In this document: positions 1 to 11,113 of the stretch, in pieces | How positions within the stretch are numbered: position 1 is the stretch's first letter | Layout: every line of letters begins with the position of its first letter | From: Bubalus kerabau | Lineage: Eukaryota > Chordata > Mammalia > Artiodactyla > Bovidae | Direction of reading: 5' to 3' | Assembly: GCF_029407905.1 (NCBI RefSeq) | Contig: NC_073624.1 | Span: forward strand, 108,252,001 to 108,316,000 | Length of the DNA stretch: 64,000 nucleotides | Notes under the pieces: generated by a model | Seen by the model: only the letters and a program-made list of their open reading frames with translations | Database searches by the model: none | Told to the model about the DNA's origin: nothing | Made by a program: the position numbers and the translations under genes

Positions 1-600
1 CTTATAGGCTTCATCAGAGTCATGACTCTTGATAAAATATGGAGTATATTAGTAGGCAATCCTAGAAACCCTGTAACTGACCACAGAGCTGGACACAAGA
101 ATGGGCTAATTTTCATTTGAAACATCTAGGTTTTAGATTGCCAGTAAAGAGAACAGATGATGTGATTCTGTGGAAGGTGGATAGCCACAAAACTATTTAG
201 TCCAGATATGACTGTTGGAGATTCCATTTTCATGTGCTGGAGGACTTGTAGGGTGACTCCTTAGAATTTATCCCATGGCAGTGACTGTTCTACAACCATT
301 ATGGTCATTAAAACTCTGTACCTGTGTCTGTCTTGATAATAGGCAGGCAACTCAATTTTGGCAAAAGAGATATGCTGTAAAATTTCTTTACTTCTTAAAA
401 CTTCAATGATAATCCCCTTTACTGACTCTGGTTGTTATTATATCAGAAACTATGCTTACAAAGTAGGAGACATACTGCTACCAACCCTATGATATTTTCC
501 AATGATGTCAAATTGAAAGGTAGAAAAAATCTGGGATCTTCATGAACATGCTGAGCCACTGAATCAACTCTGAAGACCATCCTTTCCATAGACTTTTATT
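1..600. other. Unassigned AT-rich intergenic DNA
   Basis: I see no ruminant SINE or LINE signature, no long reading frame and no simple repeat here. It may be unique sequence or a repeat too decayed to recognise by eye. Confidence 0.4.
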
Positions 601-970
601 TTCAATGGTTGTATTTATTTTCTGTACATTTGAGTTTCTATCTTGTCATTTCCTTTCAGATTGAAAGACATTTTATCGTTTCTTGAAGTGACAGAATCTC
701 AGCTTTCATTTTTCTAAAAATGTCATTTAAACCTTGCCTTTCAAGGATATTTTCACTGTATATGAATTTTTTGTCAACAGTTTTCTTTCTTTTCTTCTGC
801 TCTTTTTTTTGTTTTTAACTTTCAGAACTTAAAAAGGTCACTCAATTGATTTTTGGCCTCCACTATTTCTGATGAAAAGTCAACAGAACTTTATTCTCAG
901 TTACTGTGTATATAACATGTCTTTTTTCTCCTGTGGATCTTATTGAGGCTTATTTTTAGGCTTTTCTGGG
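600..970 (-). repeat. Old L1 relic (antisense), diverged
   Basis: The stretch about 710-950 follows the pattern of old mammalian L1 antisense sequence: a T-rich block (780-815), then a segment resembling 'gcctccactatttctgatgaaaagtcaaca' type L1 text at about 858-890. Divergence is high and no frame is open. Subfamily cannot be assigned by eye. Confidence 0.4.
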
Positions 971-1000
971 GTATGAGTGGAGAGTACATCTAATTCTAGG

Positions 1001-1228
1001 GTAATGTTTCTCAGCCTTGGTATTATTCACATTTTGGATCAGATAATTTTTTTATTGCTGGGGCTATTTTGTGGGAAAAAAAAAAAGGTTGATTTACAAC
1101 ATCTTTGGGCCAAAAGAGACCAGTATCATTTAGCCTGTTGTGACATTCAAAGATGCCCTCTTCATTGCCAAATGTCCACTGTTTGGCAAGCCTGCATCAT
1201 TCACCTTCTCTGCCATTAAGAACTAGTG
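1001..1228 (-). repeat. MER5A-like hAT DNA-transposon relic
   Basis: The start (gtttctcagccttggtatta, 1005-1024) and the stretch 1180-1228 (cattgccaaatgtccact near 1165-1182) follow the non-autonomous MER5A element read in reverse. It is interrupted by an A-run at 1078-1086. Similar octamers flank it (attctagg 993-1000 and gctctagg 1228-1235), consistent with the 8-bp TSD of hAT elements. An 80-codon frame across it (977-1219) is incidental. MER5A is pan-eutherian, so this is old background. Confidence 0.65.
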
Positions 1229-1404
1229 CTCTAGGATATGGTCCTTATTACAAATATGTGGTGGTCTTTCTGCTATCTCAGCTGGATGCCCAGAAAGTGT
1301 TACATTAAGTACAAAATGAAGACCCATCCTGACAATTCCCTGAGCAGACAAAACCATTTAGGCCACACAAGCGAGCCAAATGTATTTCATGAACATACAT
1401 AAAA

Positions 1405-1610
1405 CTTGGGCGTTAGTGGTAAAGAAGTTAGTGATAAAGTGCCTGAAATACAGGAGATGCCGGTTCCATCCCTGGGTTAGGAAGATCCCCTGGAGGGCAA
1501 AATGGCAACCCACTCCAGCATCCTTGCCTGAGGAATCCCATGGATAGAGGAACCTGGCAGGCCATAGTCCATAGGATAACAAAGAATCAGACATGACTGA
1601 AGTGAATTAT
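1405..1610 (+). repeat. Bov-tA SINE, sense, diverged
   Basis: This is a ruminant SINE with a tRNA-Glu-derived head (degraded, about 1410-1480) joined to a BovA body. The body is recognisable from gaagatcccctggaggg (about 1481) through the 'ggcaacccactccag' block to the 'cagacatgactgaagtgaa' tail at about 1588-1606. It has no coding function, and reading frames across this family are shadows. Confidence 0.8.
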
Positions 1611-1619
1611 CATGCATAC

Positions 1620-1965
1620 ACACAAAACTTAATTTTGATTATATCTTGTAAATGACTCTGATAATTACAAAAGAAACTTAAGTCATCTTCCTGAAAATGT
1701 TATAGATAATCATTTGTAACCAAAATCCCCACTGTAATAATCAACCTGGAAATCCTCCTTATAATAATCAATCATTGTGAAACTTAAACAACTTCCTCAT
1801 TTTCACTATAAACCATCTTGTAACTTCATGTGCTCAACTTCCTATCAGTTTTAAATGAGAAGACTTCCAGTTCACAAATTGTTCTTACATGTACAATAAA
1901 CTCATACTAAATATCACTTATTGATTTAGTGGCTTTAATTCTGCTGTCTTGGGACATGGGGCAAA
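1620..1965 (+). other. Possible solo LTR-like segment (weak)
   Basis: A TATA-like ctataaa at about 1806 is followed about 90 bases later by an aataaa signal (about 1895) in a compact GC-poor block, resembling the U3-R-U5 order of a solo LTR. No matching second LTR or clear terminal TG..CA was found. It could equally be chance. Confidence 0.22.
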
Positions 1966-2024
1966 TGTTAATTAGTTATGATAATTTAGGTTGGGCTACA
2001 ACTCAAATCTTTCCATTTTCTGTT

Positions 2025-2650
2025 CTTTTTTTTTTTTAATTAATTTATCTTAATTGGAGGTGAAGTACTTTAAAATATTGTAGTGGTTTTTGCCATACAT
2101 TGAAATGAATCAGCCATGGGTGTATATGTGTTCCCCATCCTGAACCCCCCCTCCCACCTCCCACCCCATCCCATCCCTCAAGGTCATCCCAGTGCACCAG
2201 CCTTGAGCACCCTGTCTCATGCATTGAACCTGGACTGGCGATTTATTTCACATATGGTAATATACATGTTTCAATGCTATTCTGTCAAATCATCCCATCC
2301 TTGCCTTCTACCATCGAGTCCAAAAGTCTGTTCTCTACATCTGTGTCTCTTTTGCTGTCTTGCATATAGGGTCATCATTACCTTCTTTCTAAATTCCATA
2401 TATATGCATTGATATACTGTATTCGTGTTTTTCTTTCTGACTTACTTCACTCTGTATAATAGGCTACAGTTTTATCCACCTCGTTAGAACTGATTCAAAT
2501 GCATTCTTTTTAATAGCTGAGCAATATTTCATTGTGTATATGTACCACAGCTTTCTTATCCATTCGTTGGCTGATGGACATCTAGGTTGCTTCCATGTCC
2601 AAGCTATTGTAAACAGTGCTATAATGAACATTGGGGTACACATGTTCTTG
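2025..2650 (-). repeat. Ruminant L1 3' end (3'UTR and ORF2 end), antisense
   Basis: A poly-T run (2025-2037) is followed by the reversed ruminant L1 tail: 'ttttgccatacat' at about 2088, a C-rich 'gaaccccccctcccacc' block at about 2141-2160, 'cctggactggcgattt' at about 2228, then the ORF2-end sequence to 'aacattggggtacacatg'. It is 5'-truncated near 2645. A possible short TSD is tgttctt (from 2021 and about 2643). The 98-codon frame at 2116-2412 is a shadow of this UTR. Confidence 0.9.
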
Positions 2651-2659
2651 GCAATGCAA

Positions 2660-3955
2660 AGTCTATTTTAAAAGTATAGTTAAAAACTGTCTGTTGCCAG
2701 TTTGTGGAAAGCCTCAATTCATCTTACTCTCTGAAAGTACAGCCTGACTCTCAGTCATGACCTTGCAACAAGTCCCTTCATGTGCTTCTCAAGCCCTCCC
2801 TTTTTGTAATTCCTCCTCTGATGTTCCATCTCACAGGTCTGGTCATTACCTCATCAATTCAGCAGAACCACTGTGCTCTATTCAGACCCTAGTTTTCTGC
2901 AATGTGGTCAGGAAATTGACTCATATCAGCAAGGTGGGCATTTGTGCCAAAGTTGACTTTGTAAACTTCCCTTTTCTCAGAGTCATAGTGTTACTTTGCC
3001 TGTTGACCTGAAACTAATTTCATTTTACACCGTGTCCATTTTAAAATTGTTTACTGCAGGAGAACTAGTCTGGCTCCAGGTACTGAATCATTTCCAGAAG
3101 CATATTTAGGTTATTTAGATTTATTAAGTATTTATTCACATTTCTTCACATCAGAATATGATTCAGTTGTTCCTTCTTTTGCATTTTCAGCTGAAAATGC
3201 AAAAATATTATTAAGATTCATCATATTTGTTTAATTTTTATCACTAGCAATTTGATTAGTAGTGATTATTCATTCCTGAATCTTCTCTCTTTAATTTGTA
3301 TGATTGGCTTCAAAGGAAACTTTTCATCTTTCCAATTATTTTATATCAAAGTCTCTTCCTTTTCCTCCAATTCTTTCCAGTCCTTGATGCCAAAAGCCCT
3401 CCAGCTGTTGGATAGTAAAAGGATTTTTTTTTCTAATTTCTCATTTATCTATCCTACAGAAAATATAACAGGAAAGGAAGAGTTCTTATTTTTCCCTACT
3501 CTCATCTCTCAAAAGAAACATGAAAAACATTCCTTGGACCCACTAAGATAAAACCTCAAATATTTTTATTCCCACCACAAGACAGTATTTTCTCACTGTA
3601 GCCTCTAGTCAGAAGTGAAAAAAAATTACATACTTGTTTGAATTTTGCCCTGTTTCTACAGAAAATGCCTGTTGCTAATTAAACATGCTTTATTAAATTA
3701 TCCAGCAATAATTCAGCTACAGTTTTCCTTAGACATTTCAATTTTACTAATGTTTTGATATAAATCTAAAAGTTGAAATAATTTTTTGAAGAAGGAACAA
3801 GTTTACCTTATTATTAAACTGTCTAAATCAGTATCTACTGAAAGCCTGTTACTCTAAGCAAGATACTTATTTGGTTTCTTAAAGGGAAAGCAAGAAAGAG
3901 ATTAAGTTATTTAGGAAGAAATAACAAGTGGAAAGAAGAAGAAACTGTTGAATGT
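2660..3955. other. Unassigned intergenic DNA
   Basis: Reading frames of 84 and 99 codons (2757-3011 and 3252-3551, both +) occur here. They lack a recognisable domain or family, and base composition does not change at their ends, so I treat them as chance frames. No SINE or BovB signature is seen. Confidence 0.4.
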
Positions 3956-3956
3956 G

Positions 3957-4151
3957 GAAAGTGAAAGTCGCTCAATGGTGTCTGACTCTTTGTGACCCCA
4001 TGGACTATACAGTCATTGAACTTCTTCAGGCCAGAATACTGGAGTGGGTAGCCTTTCCCTTCTCCATGGGATTGTCCCAACCCAGGGGTTGAACCCAGGT
4101 CTCCCGCATTGCAGGTGGATTCTTTACCAGCTGAGCCACCAGGGAAGCCCA
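3957..4151 (-). repeat. Bov-tA SINE, antisense
   Basis: The copy runs from the BovA tail (gaaagtgaaagtcgctcaa at about 3957) through the 'aatactggagtgggtagcc' block to a well-preserved tRNA-like head ending 'gagccaccagggaagccc' at 4133-4150. The head retains the box-B-like pol III segment in reverse (gttgaacccaggtctcc). It is near full length for a one-body Bov-tA. Confidence 0.93.
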
Positions 4152-4352
4152 AAAATACTGGGTTGGGTAAACTGCAGAGTAAATCTTATAAACTGAATGT
4201 GTGTTATAGCATGCAATGTTTTATATTAGGAAAGAGGTACACAGGCTTAGTGGACAGATTAGAATATTTCCTCGTGAATGTAGGGGAAAGAGAAGGGGCA
4301 GTATTAAAAGCTATTTGAAATTTAATTTCATTATCATTCCTTGTAATTTATT

Positions 4353-4581
4353 TTGTGTGTGTGTGCGTGCTCAGTCACTCAGTTATATGTGACTCTTTGG
4401 AACCCCTTGTACTGTAACCCACCAGGCTCCTGTGTCCATGGGATTTTCCAGGCAAGAATACTGGAGTGGGTTGCCATTTCTTTCTCCAGGGGATCTTCCC
4501 ACCCAAGGATTGAACCTGCAACTCTTGTGTCTCCTGAACTAGCAAGGGGATTCCTTACCACTGCATTACCTGGAAAGCCCT
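4353..4581 (-). repeat. Bov-tA SINE, antisense, with GT run
   Basis: A short GT run (4354-4367) leads into an antisense BovA body and tRNA-derived head ending 'tacctggaaagccc' at about 4580. Overlapping frames on both strands (4353-4616 + and 4379-4594 -) reflect the low-stop structure of the SINE, not genes. Confidence 0.9.
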
Positions 4582-4849
4582 TCATATTGAACATGACCTA
4601 TAGACAAATTTTGTAAAGGTTTCTGCCATATTAATAAATGATGTCCAATTTCATTATTCAGTTGGGATCATCTGAGTGGATTTCTGAAAAGGATCAATGC
4701 ATCTGTGCCTTTATTACTGTCTTATTCACAATTTCTCTTGCTGGTTTCTTGGTTTTTACATCTTTAACCCTTTTTTGCTTCTATCACCATTAATATAGAC
4801 CTTTCTCAACAATTTATGCTCTTTCTCAGTTAAAGTTTTGTACTTCTTT

Positions 4850-4882
4850 CTTCCTTCCTTCCTTCCTTTTTCCTCTTTTTCT
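4850..4882. repeat. CTTC-rich simple repeat
   Basis: Several tandem cttc/ttcc units lie in a pyrimidine-rich run. It is short and impure. Confidence 0.7.
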
Positions 4883-5029
4883 CCTTTGACAAAAAACAAA
4901 GACTCACTTGAACCAGCTCAGACAAGTGGTTTTTTATATGGGTACATGCTGTAACCTCACAGAAACCCACAAACACACCAAAATACATCCAGACCTCTTA
5001 TGGAGTGCAACTGGGAATTTGAAAGCCAT

Positions 5030-5345
5030 CAAGAGATGTATAGAACAGTCTTATGGACTCTGTTGGAGAGGGAGAGGGTGGGAAGATTTGGGAGAATGGC
5101 ATTGAAACATGTGTAATATCATGTATGAAACGAGTTGCCAGTCCAGGTTCAATGCACGATACTGGATGCTTGGGGCTGGTGCACTGGGATGACCCAGAGG
5201 GATGGTGTGGGGAGGGAGGAGGGTTCAGGATGAGGAGCACATGTATACCTGTGGTGGATTCGTTTTGATGTTTGGCAAAACTAATACAGTGTTTCAGGTT
5301 TAAAAATAAAATAAAATAAAAAATATTTAAAAAAACCCAAACAAA
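5030..5345 (+). repeat. Ruminant L1 3'UTR, sense, 5'-truncated
   Basis: The sense L1 tail begins near 'gatgtatagaacagtctt' (5034). It carries the G-rich 'ggagggaggagggttcagg' block (5211-5229) and ends in an A-rich AAAAT-type tail (5300-5345). A 124-codon antisense frame (4998-5372 -) runs across it and is a shadow. Confidence 0.9.
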
Positions 5346-5868
5346 AAAAGAATTCAGACTTATATTTATCATGGGCCAGAATTTCTTTCAGTCACTATTT
5401 TTCTGTTCTTCTTCAAGTGCCTGAAATTTTTACACTTTTTATCTCAAATGCTCAGTAGGAATTGGGTCATCTCACGAATTCTAATTACAGGTTTCCATAA
5501 GATAAATTTAATTGCCCTAACTCATATTTTTTTCCCCAAGACTTTAAAAGGCATATGGGGCAAAGCAGCCTCTTTCGTTAAAAGAGCTGTTAAGGCTTAT
5601 ATATTTTTGTATACTCATCACTTAACTCTCCTCCTCTCTTGTTCCATTTATGACATTTCTCTGTTTTAGATGCTCATGGCCTCTAGCCTAACTATTACAA
5701 TGTCTTCCACCTGATTTCCATACCTATACTGTCTCACTACCACACTGCATCCTCCAGGAAACTATGAATGTAAACTTCTATTTCTTTAAGGAGTGAGTAC
5801 TATGTCTATAAGATATTGATGAGAATAGGAAAGAAAAGTAGGACACCATGATTGGAAATATAACAGAC
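5345..5868. other. Unassigned intergenic DNA
   Basis: No recognisable repeat or gene. The 73-codon frame at 5448-5669 (+) has no recognisable domain. Confidence 0.35.
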
Positions 5869-5869
5869 C

Positions 5870-6005
5870 TTGAATTCAAGCAGAACAGAGCTGGAATCTT
5901 GGTTCTCTTATGAATTGCTTACTTCTAGGAATGTTGATTAATTTTCAAAAGCTTTAGTTTCTTTATCTGAAAAAAATGTGGATGTTTGCAGTTAAAATAG
6001 AATTC
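5870..6005 (+). repeat. MIR SINE relic (sense, weak)
   Basis: The order 'gaattcaagcagaacagagctgg', a gap, then 'gctttagtttctttatctgaaaa' matches the spacing of the MIR core and its 'cctcagtttcctcatctg' segment. It is strongly diverged, as expected for a pan-mammalian repeat. Confidence 0.42.
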
Positions 6006-6177
6006 AAGAACTACCCAGGAAAGAGGCCAAGAAACAATACGACATGTTTTTTCATGAATTTGGAAAGCCCAGTGACTATTCTGGCTCTTGATCTAACATC
6101 TAAAAATTTTGATTTGTCAGTATCATACACTGAGAAATCATACACTCAGTATGATTTCAAAGTGACTCCTTCTGTAA

Positions 6178-7225
6178 TCAGTTCAGTTCAGTTCAGTTGC
6201 TCAGTCGTGTCCGACTCTTTGCGACCCATGAATCGCAGCACGACAGGCCTCCCTGTCCATCACCAACTCCTGCAGTTCACTGAGACTCACGTTCATCGAG
6301 TCAGTGATGCCATCCAGCCATCTCATCCTCTGTCGTTCCTTTCTCCTCCTGCCCCCAATCCCTCCCAGCATCAGAGTCTTTTCCAGTGAGTCAACTCTTC
6401 TCATGGGGTGGCCAAAGCACTGGAGTTTCAGCTTTAGCATCATTCCTTCCAAAGAAATCCCAGGGCTGATCTCCTTCAGAATGGACAGGTTGGATCTCCT
6501 TGCAGTCCAAGGGACTCTCAAGAGTCTTCTCCAACACTGCAGTTCAAAAGCATCAATTCTTTGGCGCTCAGCCTTCTTCACAGTCCAACTTTCACATCCA
6601 TACATGACCACAGGAAAAACCATAGCCTTGACTAGATGGACCTTTGTTGGCAAAGTAATGTCTCTGCTTTTGAATATGCTATCTAGGTTGGTCATAACTT
6701 TCCTTCCAAGGAGTAAGCGTCTTTTAATTTCATGGCTGCAGTCACCATCTGCAGTGATTTTGGAGCCCAGAAAAATAAAGTCTGACACTGTTTCCACTGT
6801 TTCCCCATCTATTTTCCATGAAGTGGTGGGACTGGATGCCATGATCTTCGTTTTCTGAATGTTGAGCTTTAAGCCAACTTTTTCAGTCTCCTCTTTCACT
6901 TTCATCAAGAGGCTTTTGAGTTCCTCTTCACTTTCTGCCATAAAGGTGGTGTCATCTGCATATCTGAGGTTATTGATATTTCTCCTGGCAATCTTGATTC
7001 TAGCTTGTGTTTCTTCCAGTCCAGCATTTCTCATGATGTACTCTGCATAGAAGTTAAATAAACAGGGTGACAATATACAGCCTTGAGATGGGAATACCAG
7101 ACCACCTGATCTGCCTCTTGAGAAATTTGTATGCAGGTCAGGAAGCAAGTTAGAACTGGACCTGGAACAACAGACTGGTTCCAAATAGGAAAAGGAGTTC
7201 GTCAAGGCTGTATATTGTCACCCTT
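6178..7225 (-). pseudogene. BovB (RTE) LINE 3' half with inverted 5' end; RT remnant
   Basis: This is a 5'-truncated BovB non-LTR retrotransposon copy. On the minus strand a frame of 334 codons (7205 to 6201) stays open through the end of the reverse-transcriptase domain and the C-terminal region. The catalytic YADD is visible (codons at 6962 down to 6951), followed by the conserved GCESW-type segment. The family ORF is about 1000 residues and includes an N-terminal endonuclease, all missing here. From 7085 to 7224 the element flips to sense orientation, so the first ~40 codons of the frame are antisense of element sequence and are artefactual. The 3' end is the CAGTT/AACTG repeat at 6178-6197. 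Being truncated and chimeric, it cannot encode a working element, though its low decay suggests a fairly young copy. Confidence 0.93.
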
Positions 7226-7253
7226 CTCGAATAGTATTGTTATTTTTGTGTCT

Positions 7254-7466
7254 TTGTGCATCGTGTTCAGTTGTATCTGACTCTTTGCAATCCCATAGAC
7301 TGTAGCCCACCAGACTCCTCTGTTCATGGGATTTTCCAGGCAAGTACAGTGGAGTGGGTTGCCATTTCCTTCTCCAGGAGATCTTCCCAACCCAGGGATC
7401 GAACCTGCATCATGTGTGTCTCCTGCATTGCAAATAGATTCTTTACCCGCTGAGCCATCAGGGTTA
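7254..7466 (-). repeat. Bov-tA SINE, antisense
   Basis: The BovA body (gactctttgcaatcccatagactg at about 7280) and the tRNA-derived head, ending 'gctgagccatcaggg' at about 7465, are both present. It lies about 30 bases from the inverted BovB end. Confidence 0.92.
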
Positions 7467-7602
7467 AATATTTTTACGTAACTACCATTTTACAAATATG
7501 CTTGTCTCTTCAAATGACTTATTAGACATGCAAGTACGATTTAAGTGTTAAAGAGGAGAAACTTGCTATAGGTATTTACACTAAAATATTATTTATTTGT
7601 CC

Positions 7603-7728
7603 TGGAGACAGAAATGGCAACCCACTCCAGTGTTCTTGCCTGGAGAAACCCATGGATGGAAGAGCCTGGTGGGCTACAGTCCATGGGGTCATAAACAGTT
7701 GGACAGGACTGAAGTGACTGAGCACATT
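7603..7728 (+). repeat. BovA monomer, sense, headless
   Basis: Only the BovA body is present, from 'aatggcaacccactccagtg' to 'ggactgaagtgactgagcac'. The tRNA head is missing. Confidence 0.88.
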
Positions 7729-7729
7729 A

Positions 7730-10155
7730 TATATTTGTGAGTATCAGAATGCCTCTGGGGTTAGCTGTCCTGTTTATCATTCTGAAAAAATATTTTCACC
7801 TCAGAATGAGAACAGAGCTATCCTCAGGGTTTTCCAGTTGTGGGTGTGTTTTGCGCTATTCGTGGCATCTGAACAGTAATGTACTGTGGTTAGTCAGAAC
7901 TCCAGTGACTGTCCTCAGTGGGAAAGGTGGTATAGAGGAAATTAATTTGAGGCAAGGAAATAGTAATGGCCTGCAACATGGATTTTCATTTTTATTTAGA
8001 TAGTAATTTTCTGAGTCAATGATAGCATTTGTGGTGCCATTCATTGGAGATTTGGTTTCTACAAAATGTCCAATTACAGATGGTATTAATTTCCCTCAGA
8101 AGCCACAGACTACAACATATTGCAGGATTGTTGACTTAGCTCTCTCAGAATATCATACAAAATTGTATTTTGAGTGAAGAAAGAGCAAAATAGAAAATCT
8201 AGAAATAAACGATTGCTCTGAAAATCAAGCACTTATGCTTTAATGCAAAACTCTGGTTTCAAATCTAAAATTGAATTTTATGGTAACTGAAAACTAACAA
8301 CAAAAATATGTTTTTTCATGTGCTCTCATGTCTTGCGCCCTATATATTCCTTCTATTCATGTTACAAATTTCATTTAGTTTTTCATAATATACTATTTAC
8401 AATTAAGAGCTTAGAAATAATATTATTCAAAATTTATGTTTAAAGTAAGGCAATTTAAAATGTATATAGAAGAGATCTTTAGACAGATGATAAAAACTTT
8501 AGATTGGTTTTTAGCAGCACATGCTTACTTATATGACTATAAGATAAAAAATAGTATTTTTCAGGAAAACCACTGTCTCTGACTGTTCTTAACACCAGTC
8601 ACACATCTACAGGCTGTTACTGCCACTCAGCTTTGTCTGGGTGTCCCTTGACTGGGCACGTATCTAGGCCATTTACTTCATGAAAACTTCATGAAAACTG
8701 TTCTTTTGGCCCTTGAGTGAAATCAATCCAATATGATCTCTAATCTAGAATTTTAGTCTCCCAAAACATGGAAAAACAGACAAAATGGCTTCTAGTAATC
8801 TGCCTACACGTTTGGGATTTCGTATCCATGAAGGGATAAAACCCTCTGTGGTTGAATGTTGTTCTAAATAAAGCAGAGGAAATGTGCAAGGGCTTGGTAT
8901 TGCAAGAGAAATAATGGAAGCTTCTCCAAGTAAAATTGAAGTGACTATATGTCCCCATAGAGCAGGCTTGAAATTCAGGCAAATGTCCAATAGAGAGAGA
9001 CGTTACTTAGCTTGAATCCGTCAGAGTGATATCAAAATCCAGGAGCAGTGAAAGGAATGTCTGTGTCCCAAATAGTCTTGTTTTAGATACTATAAATGAT
9101 GTGGAAAGAGCTGTCAGGATCCCAGTGTGTTATTGGGAAGTTCTTACACCCTTTTCTTATATAATTGGAAAAGTATAAACTATAAAGACATATTGGTAAT
9201 GACAGAGAAGTTTAATGGAAATAAAAAAAGAAAATCCATGAAATGGAAGCAACAGTATCAAAAGAGGCTGTGAGAAAATCTTACTACACACCAAAAGAAG
9301 GAATCAGGATAGCTTCTTATGGTCTTGGTTTATTTAAACCTTAGAAATGAACAACTGGATAAATGGGAATGACAGCAGCTATTGTAAAAAATTAAAAAAA
9401 AATAAATAATAAAAATAAAAGCTCCACAATGAATGAGTGAAGGAGTTAAGTCTGCCTAGGGATTTAAAGAGATGTATTTAGTAACTAGCCCTCTTTTCAG
9501 CTACATAACCAGCCCATGAAGGACTGAAATATTTTACTTGGACTGTTGTAGTTAGCCACAGAGAGGGTATAATCTTTCTGGGATTATGATTTGCCTGAAT
9601 AATAAACTATTGGAAATGATGCAAAAGTGAAACTTATAATATTGTGTTACTTCTTCTACCTCCCCTATGATTTTATTGTGTCCCTATAATTGGTGTTCAC
9701 TTTTTTAGTGTATCAGCTTAGTCTGAATATATTATATCAAATCTCTCAAGTTGGCAGTAATTTTGAATATTTAGACTGGATGGTGAGCCAAACCGCTATT
9801 CCAAGTTTCATATAAATTTAAGATTCTACATTACAAAATATAAGGGAAAATGTGTTTCACATTCACAGACACTCTAGTCCATACCTAATTTTCAAATTTA
9901 GAGTCAAATGACACTTTCAGTAAGCACTTTGTTAACTTTTGTGTAATCAGCTTTTCTTCTATTCATTAATTGTACAAATGTTATTTTTGGAGTATTATAG
10001 ATTTTAAAATCTTAGTTTGGATTCTGGATTTTTTAAAACAAATATACCTATGCATTTGCCTTTTAAAAATATGAAAAATAATATATATATATATAATGAC
10101 AGTGCATAAAATTGCATCATGCAGCATATCACATAACTAGAAAAGCAATACCTGG
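7730..10155. other. Unassigned intergenic DNA, 2.4 kb
   Basis: No ruminant SINE, BovB or L1 signature is seen apart from an A/T-rich simple stretch at about 9388-9420 and a short TA run at 10081-10095. Short frames (7737-8003 +, 8740-8990 -) overlap each other and have no recognisable domain. Confidence 0.4.
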
Positions 10156-10290
10156 GTGACCACCATCTAGGCTGGAAAGAAACCTGCAATCTACCCAGAA
10201 CCCCTTCATGTGTTCTTGTTCCATGGTACCCTGCCTCTTAGGAATAACTACAATGCTAATTTTTATGGTAAATAGCTTCATATATTTTTA

Positions 10291-10444
10291 ACTTTTTATT
10301 TTGTATTAGGGTATAGCTGATTAATGATGCTGTCATAGTTCAGGTGAACAGCAAATGGATTCAGTCACACGTATACATGGATCCATTCTCCCCCACTCTC
10401 CCCTCCCATCCAGGCTGCCACATAACATAGAGCAAAATTCATGT
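10291..10444 (-). repeat. Short L1 3' end insertion with TSD
   Basis: The sequence from 'ctttttattttgtattagg' to 'gctgccacataacatagagc' is an L1 3'UTR in antisense, of a ruminant lineage distinct from the commoner tail in this window. It is flanked by aatagcttcatatattttta (10271-10290) and the near-identical aatagcttcatattttta (10445-10462), a TSD with one two-base indel. This fixes it as a single insertion of about 154 bases. Confidence 0.82.
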
Positions 10445-10560
10445 AATAGCTTCATATTTTTAAAATATTTTAAAGCATCCTGTATATATCCCCAAATAAT
10501 CCATAAGTAACATATGAAGACTCTGATGATAATTACTTCTTTGTTTTCCCTCACGTTTTT

Positions 10561-11113
10561 ATGCCAGAATGTTCTTGTCCCCTCCATCCCAAGTTCATAT
10601 GTTGAAATTCTAACCCCCAGAAGGATGGTACTAAGAGGTGGGACTTTCAGTAGCCAGACTGTGGAAGCAGTAAAGAACCTGCCTGCCAATGAAGGAGATG
10701 CAAGGGATTCAAATTTGATCACTGGGTTGGGAAGATCCCTTGGAGAAGGAAATGACAACACACTCCAGTATTCTTGCCTGGAAAATCCCATGGACAGAGA
10801 ATCCTGGTAAGCTTGCAAAGATTCGGACATGACTGAAGCTACATATGCTAGGCTATACCCATGAAGACTGAACTCTCAGGAATGGGGTTAATCCCCTTAT
10901 TATAAAGACCCCAGGAAGCTCCCTCATGCCTTCCTCCATGGCAAGAGCTCAGGAAGATGTGGTCTATCAAATAGGAAGGAAGCTGCCAGCAGACACTAAA
11001 TCTGCCAGCACCTTAATTGTGGACTTTCTAACCTCCAAGACTGAGAAATAAATGTTTGTTATTTAAGTCACCAGTCTGTGGTATTTTTGTTACAGCATCC
11101 CAAACAAACTTAA
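10561..11113 (+). repeat. MaLR-type (MLT1/MST-like) solo LTR, split by a SINE
   Basis: The 5' part (aagttcatatgttgaaattc 10591-10610, then 'ctaacccccag') and the 3' part (10846-11113) follow the non-autonomous ERVL-MaLR LTR pattern. The 3' part contains 'ttataaagaccccaggaagctccctc', an aataaa signal at 11047-11052 and 'aagtcaccagtctgtggta'. A Bov-tA at 10652-10843 separates the halves. No internal retroviral sequence is present. Confidence 0.75.
10652..10845 (+). repeat. Bov-tA SINE inside the MaLR LTR
   Basis: A diverged tRNA-type head (about 10660-10720) is followed by a BovA body (cactccagtattcttgcctgg, about 10761) and a 'ggacatgactgaagc' tail. The insertion post-dates the LTR, whose two halves continue on either side. 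Confidence 0.85.

Noticed and set aside
4998..5372. 124-codon minus-strand frame
   Set aside because: Antisense of the L1 3'UTR G-rich region, which lacks stops in that frame.
6122..6156. Small palindrome aatcatac-actca-gtatgatt beside the BovB 3' end
   Set aside because: An 8-base arm in AT-rich DNA is expected by chance, and it does not match the BovB terminus. No function inferred.
6201..7205. 334-codon minus-strand frame as a host gene
   Set aside because: It is BovB reverse transcriptase and C-terminus with YADD. The first ~40 codons come from an inverted BovB segment, so it is a chimeric retroelement relic.
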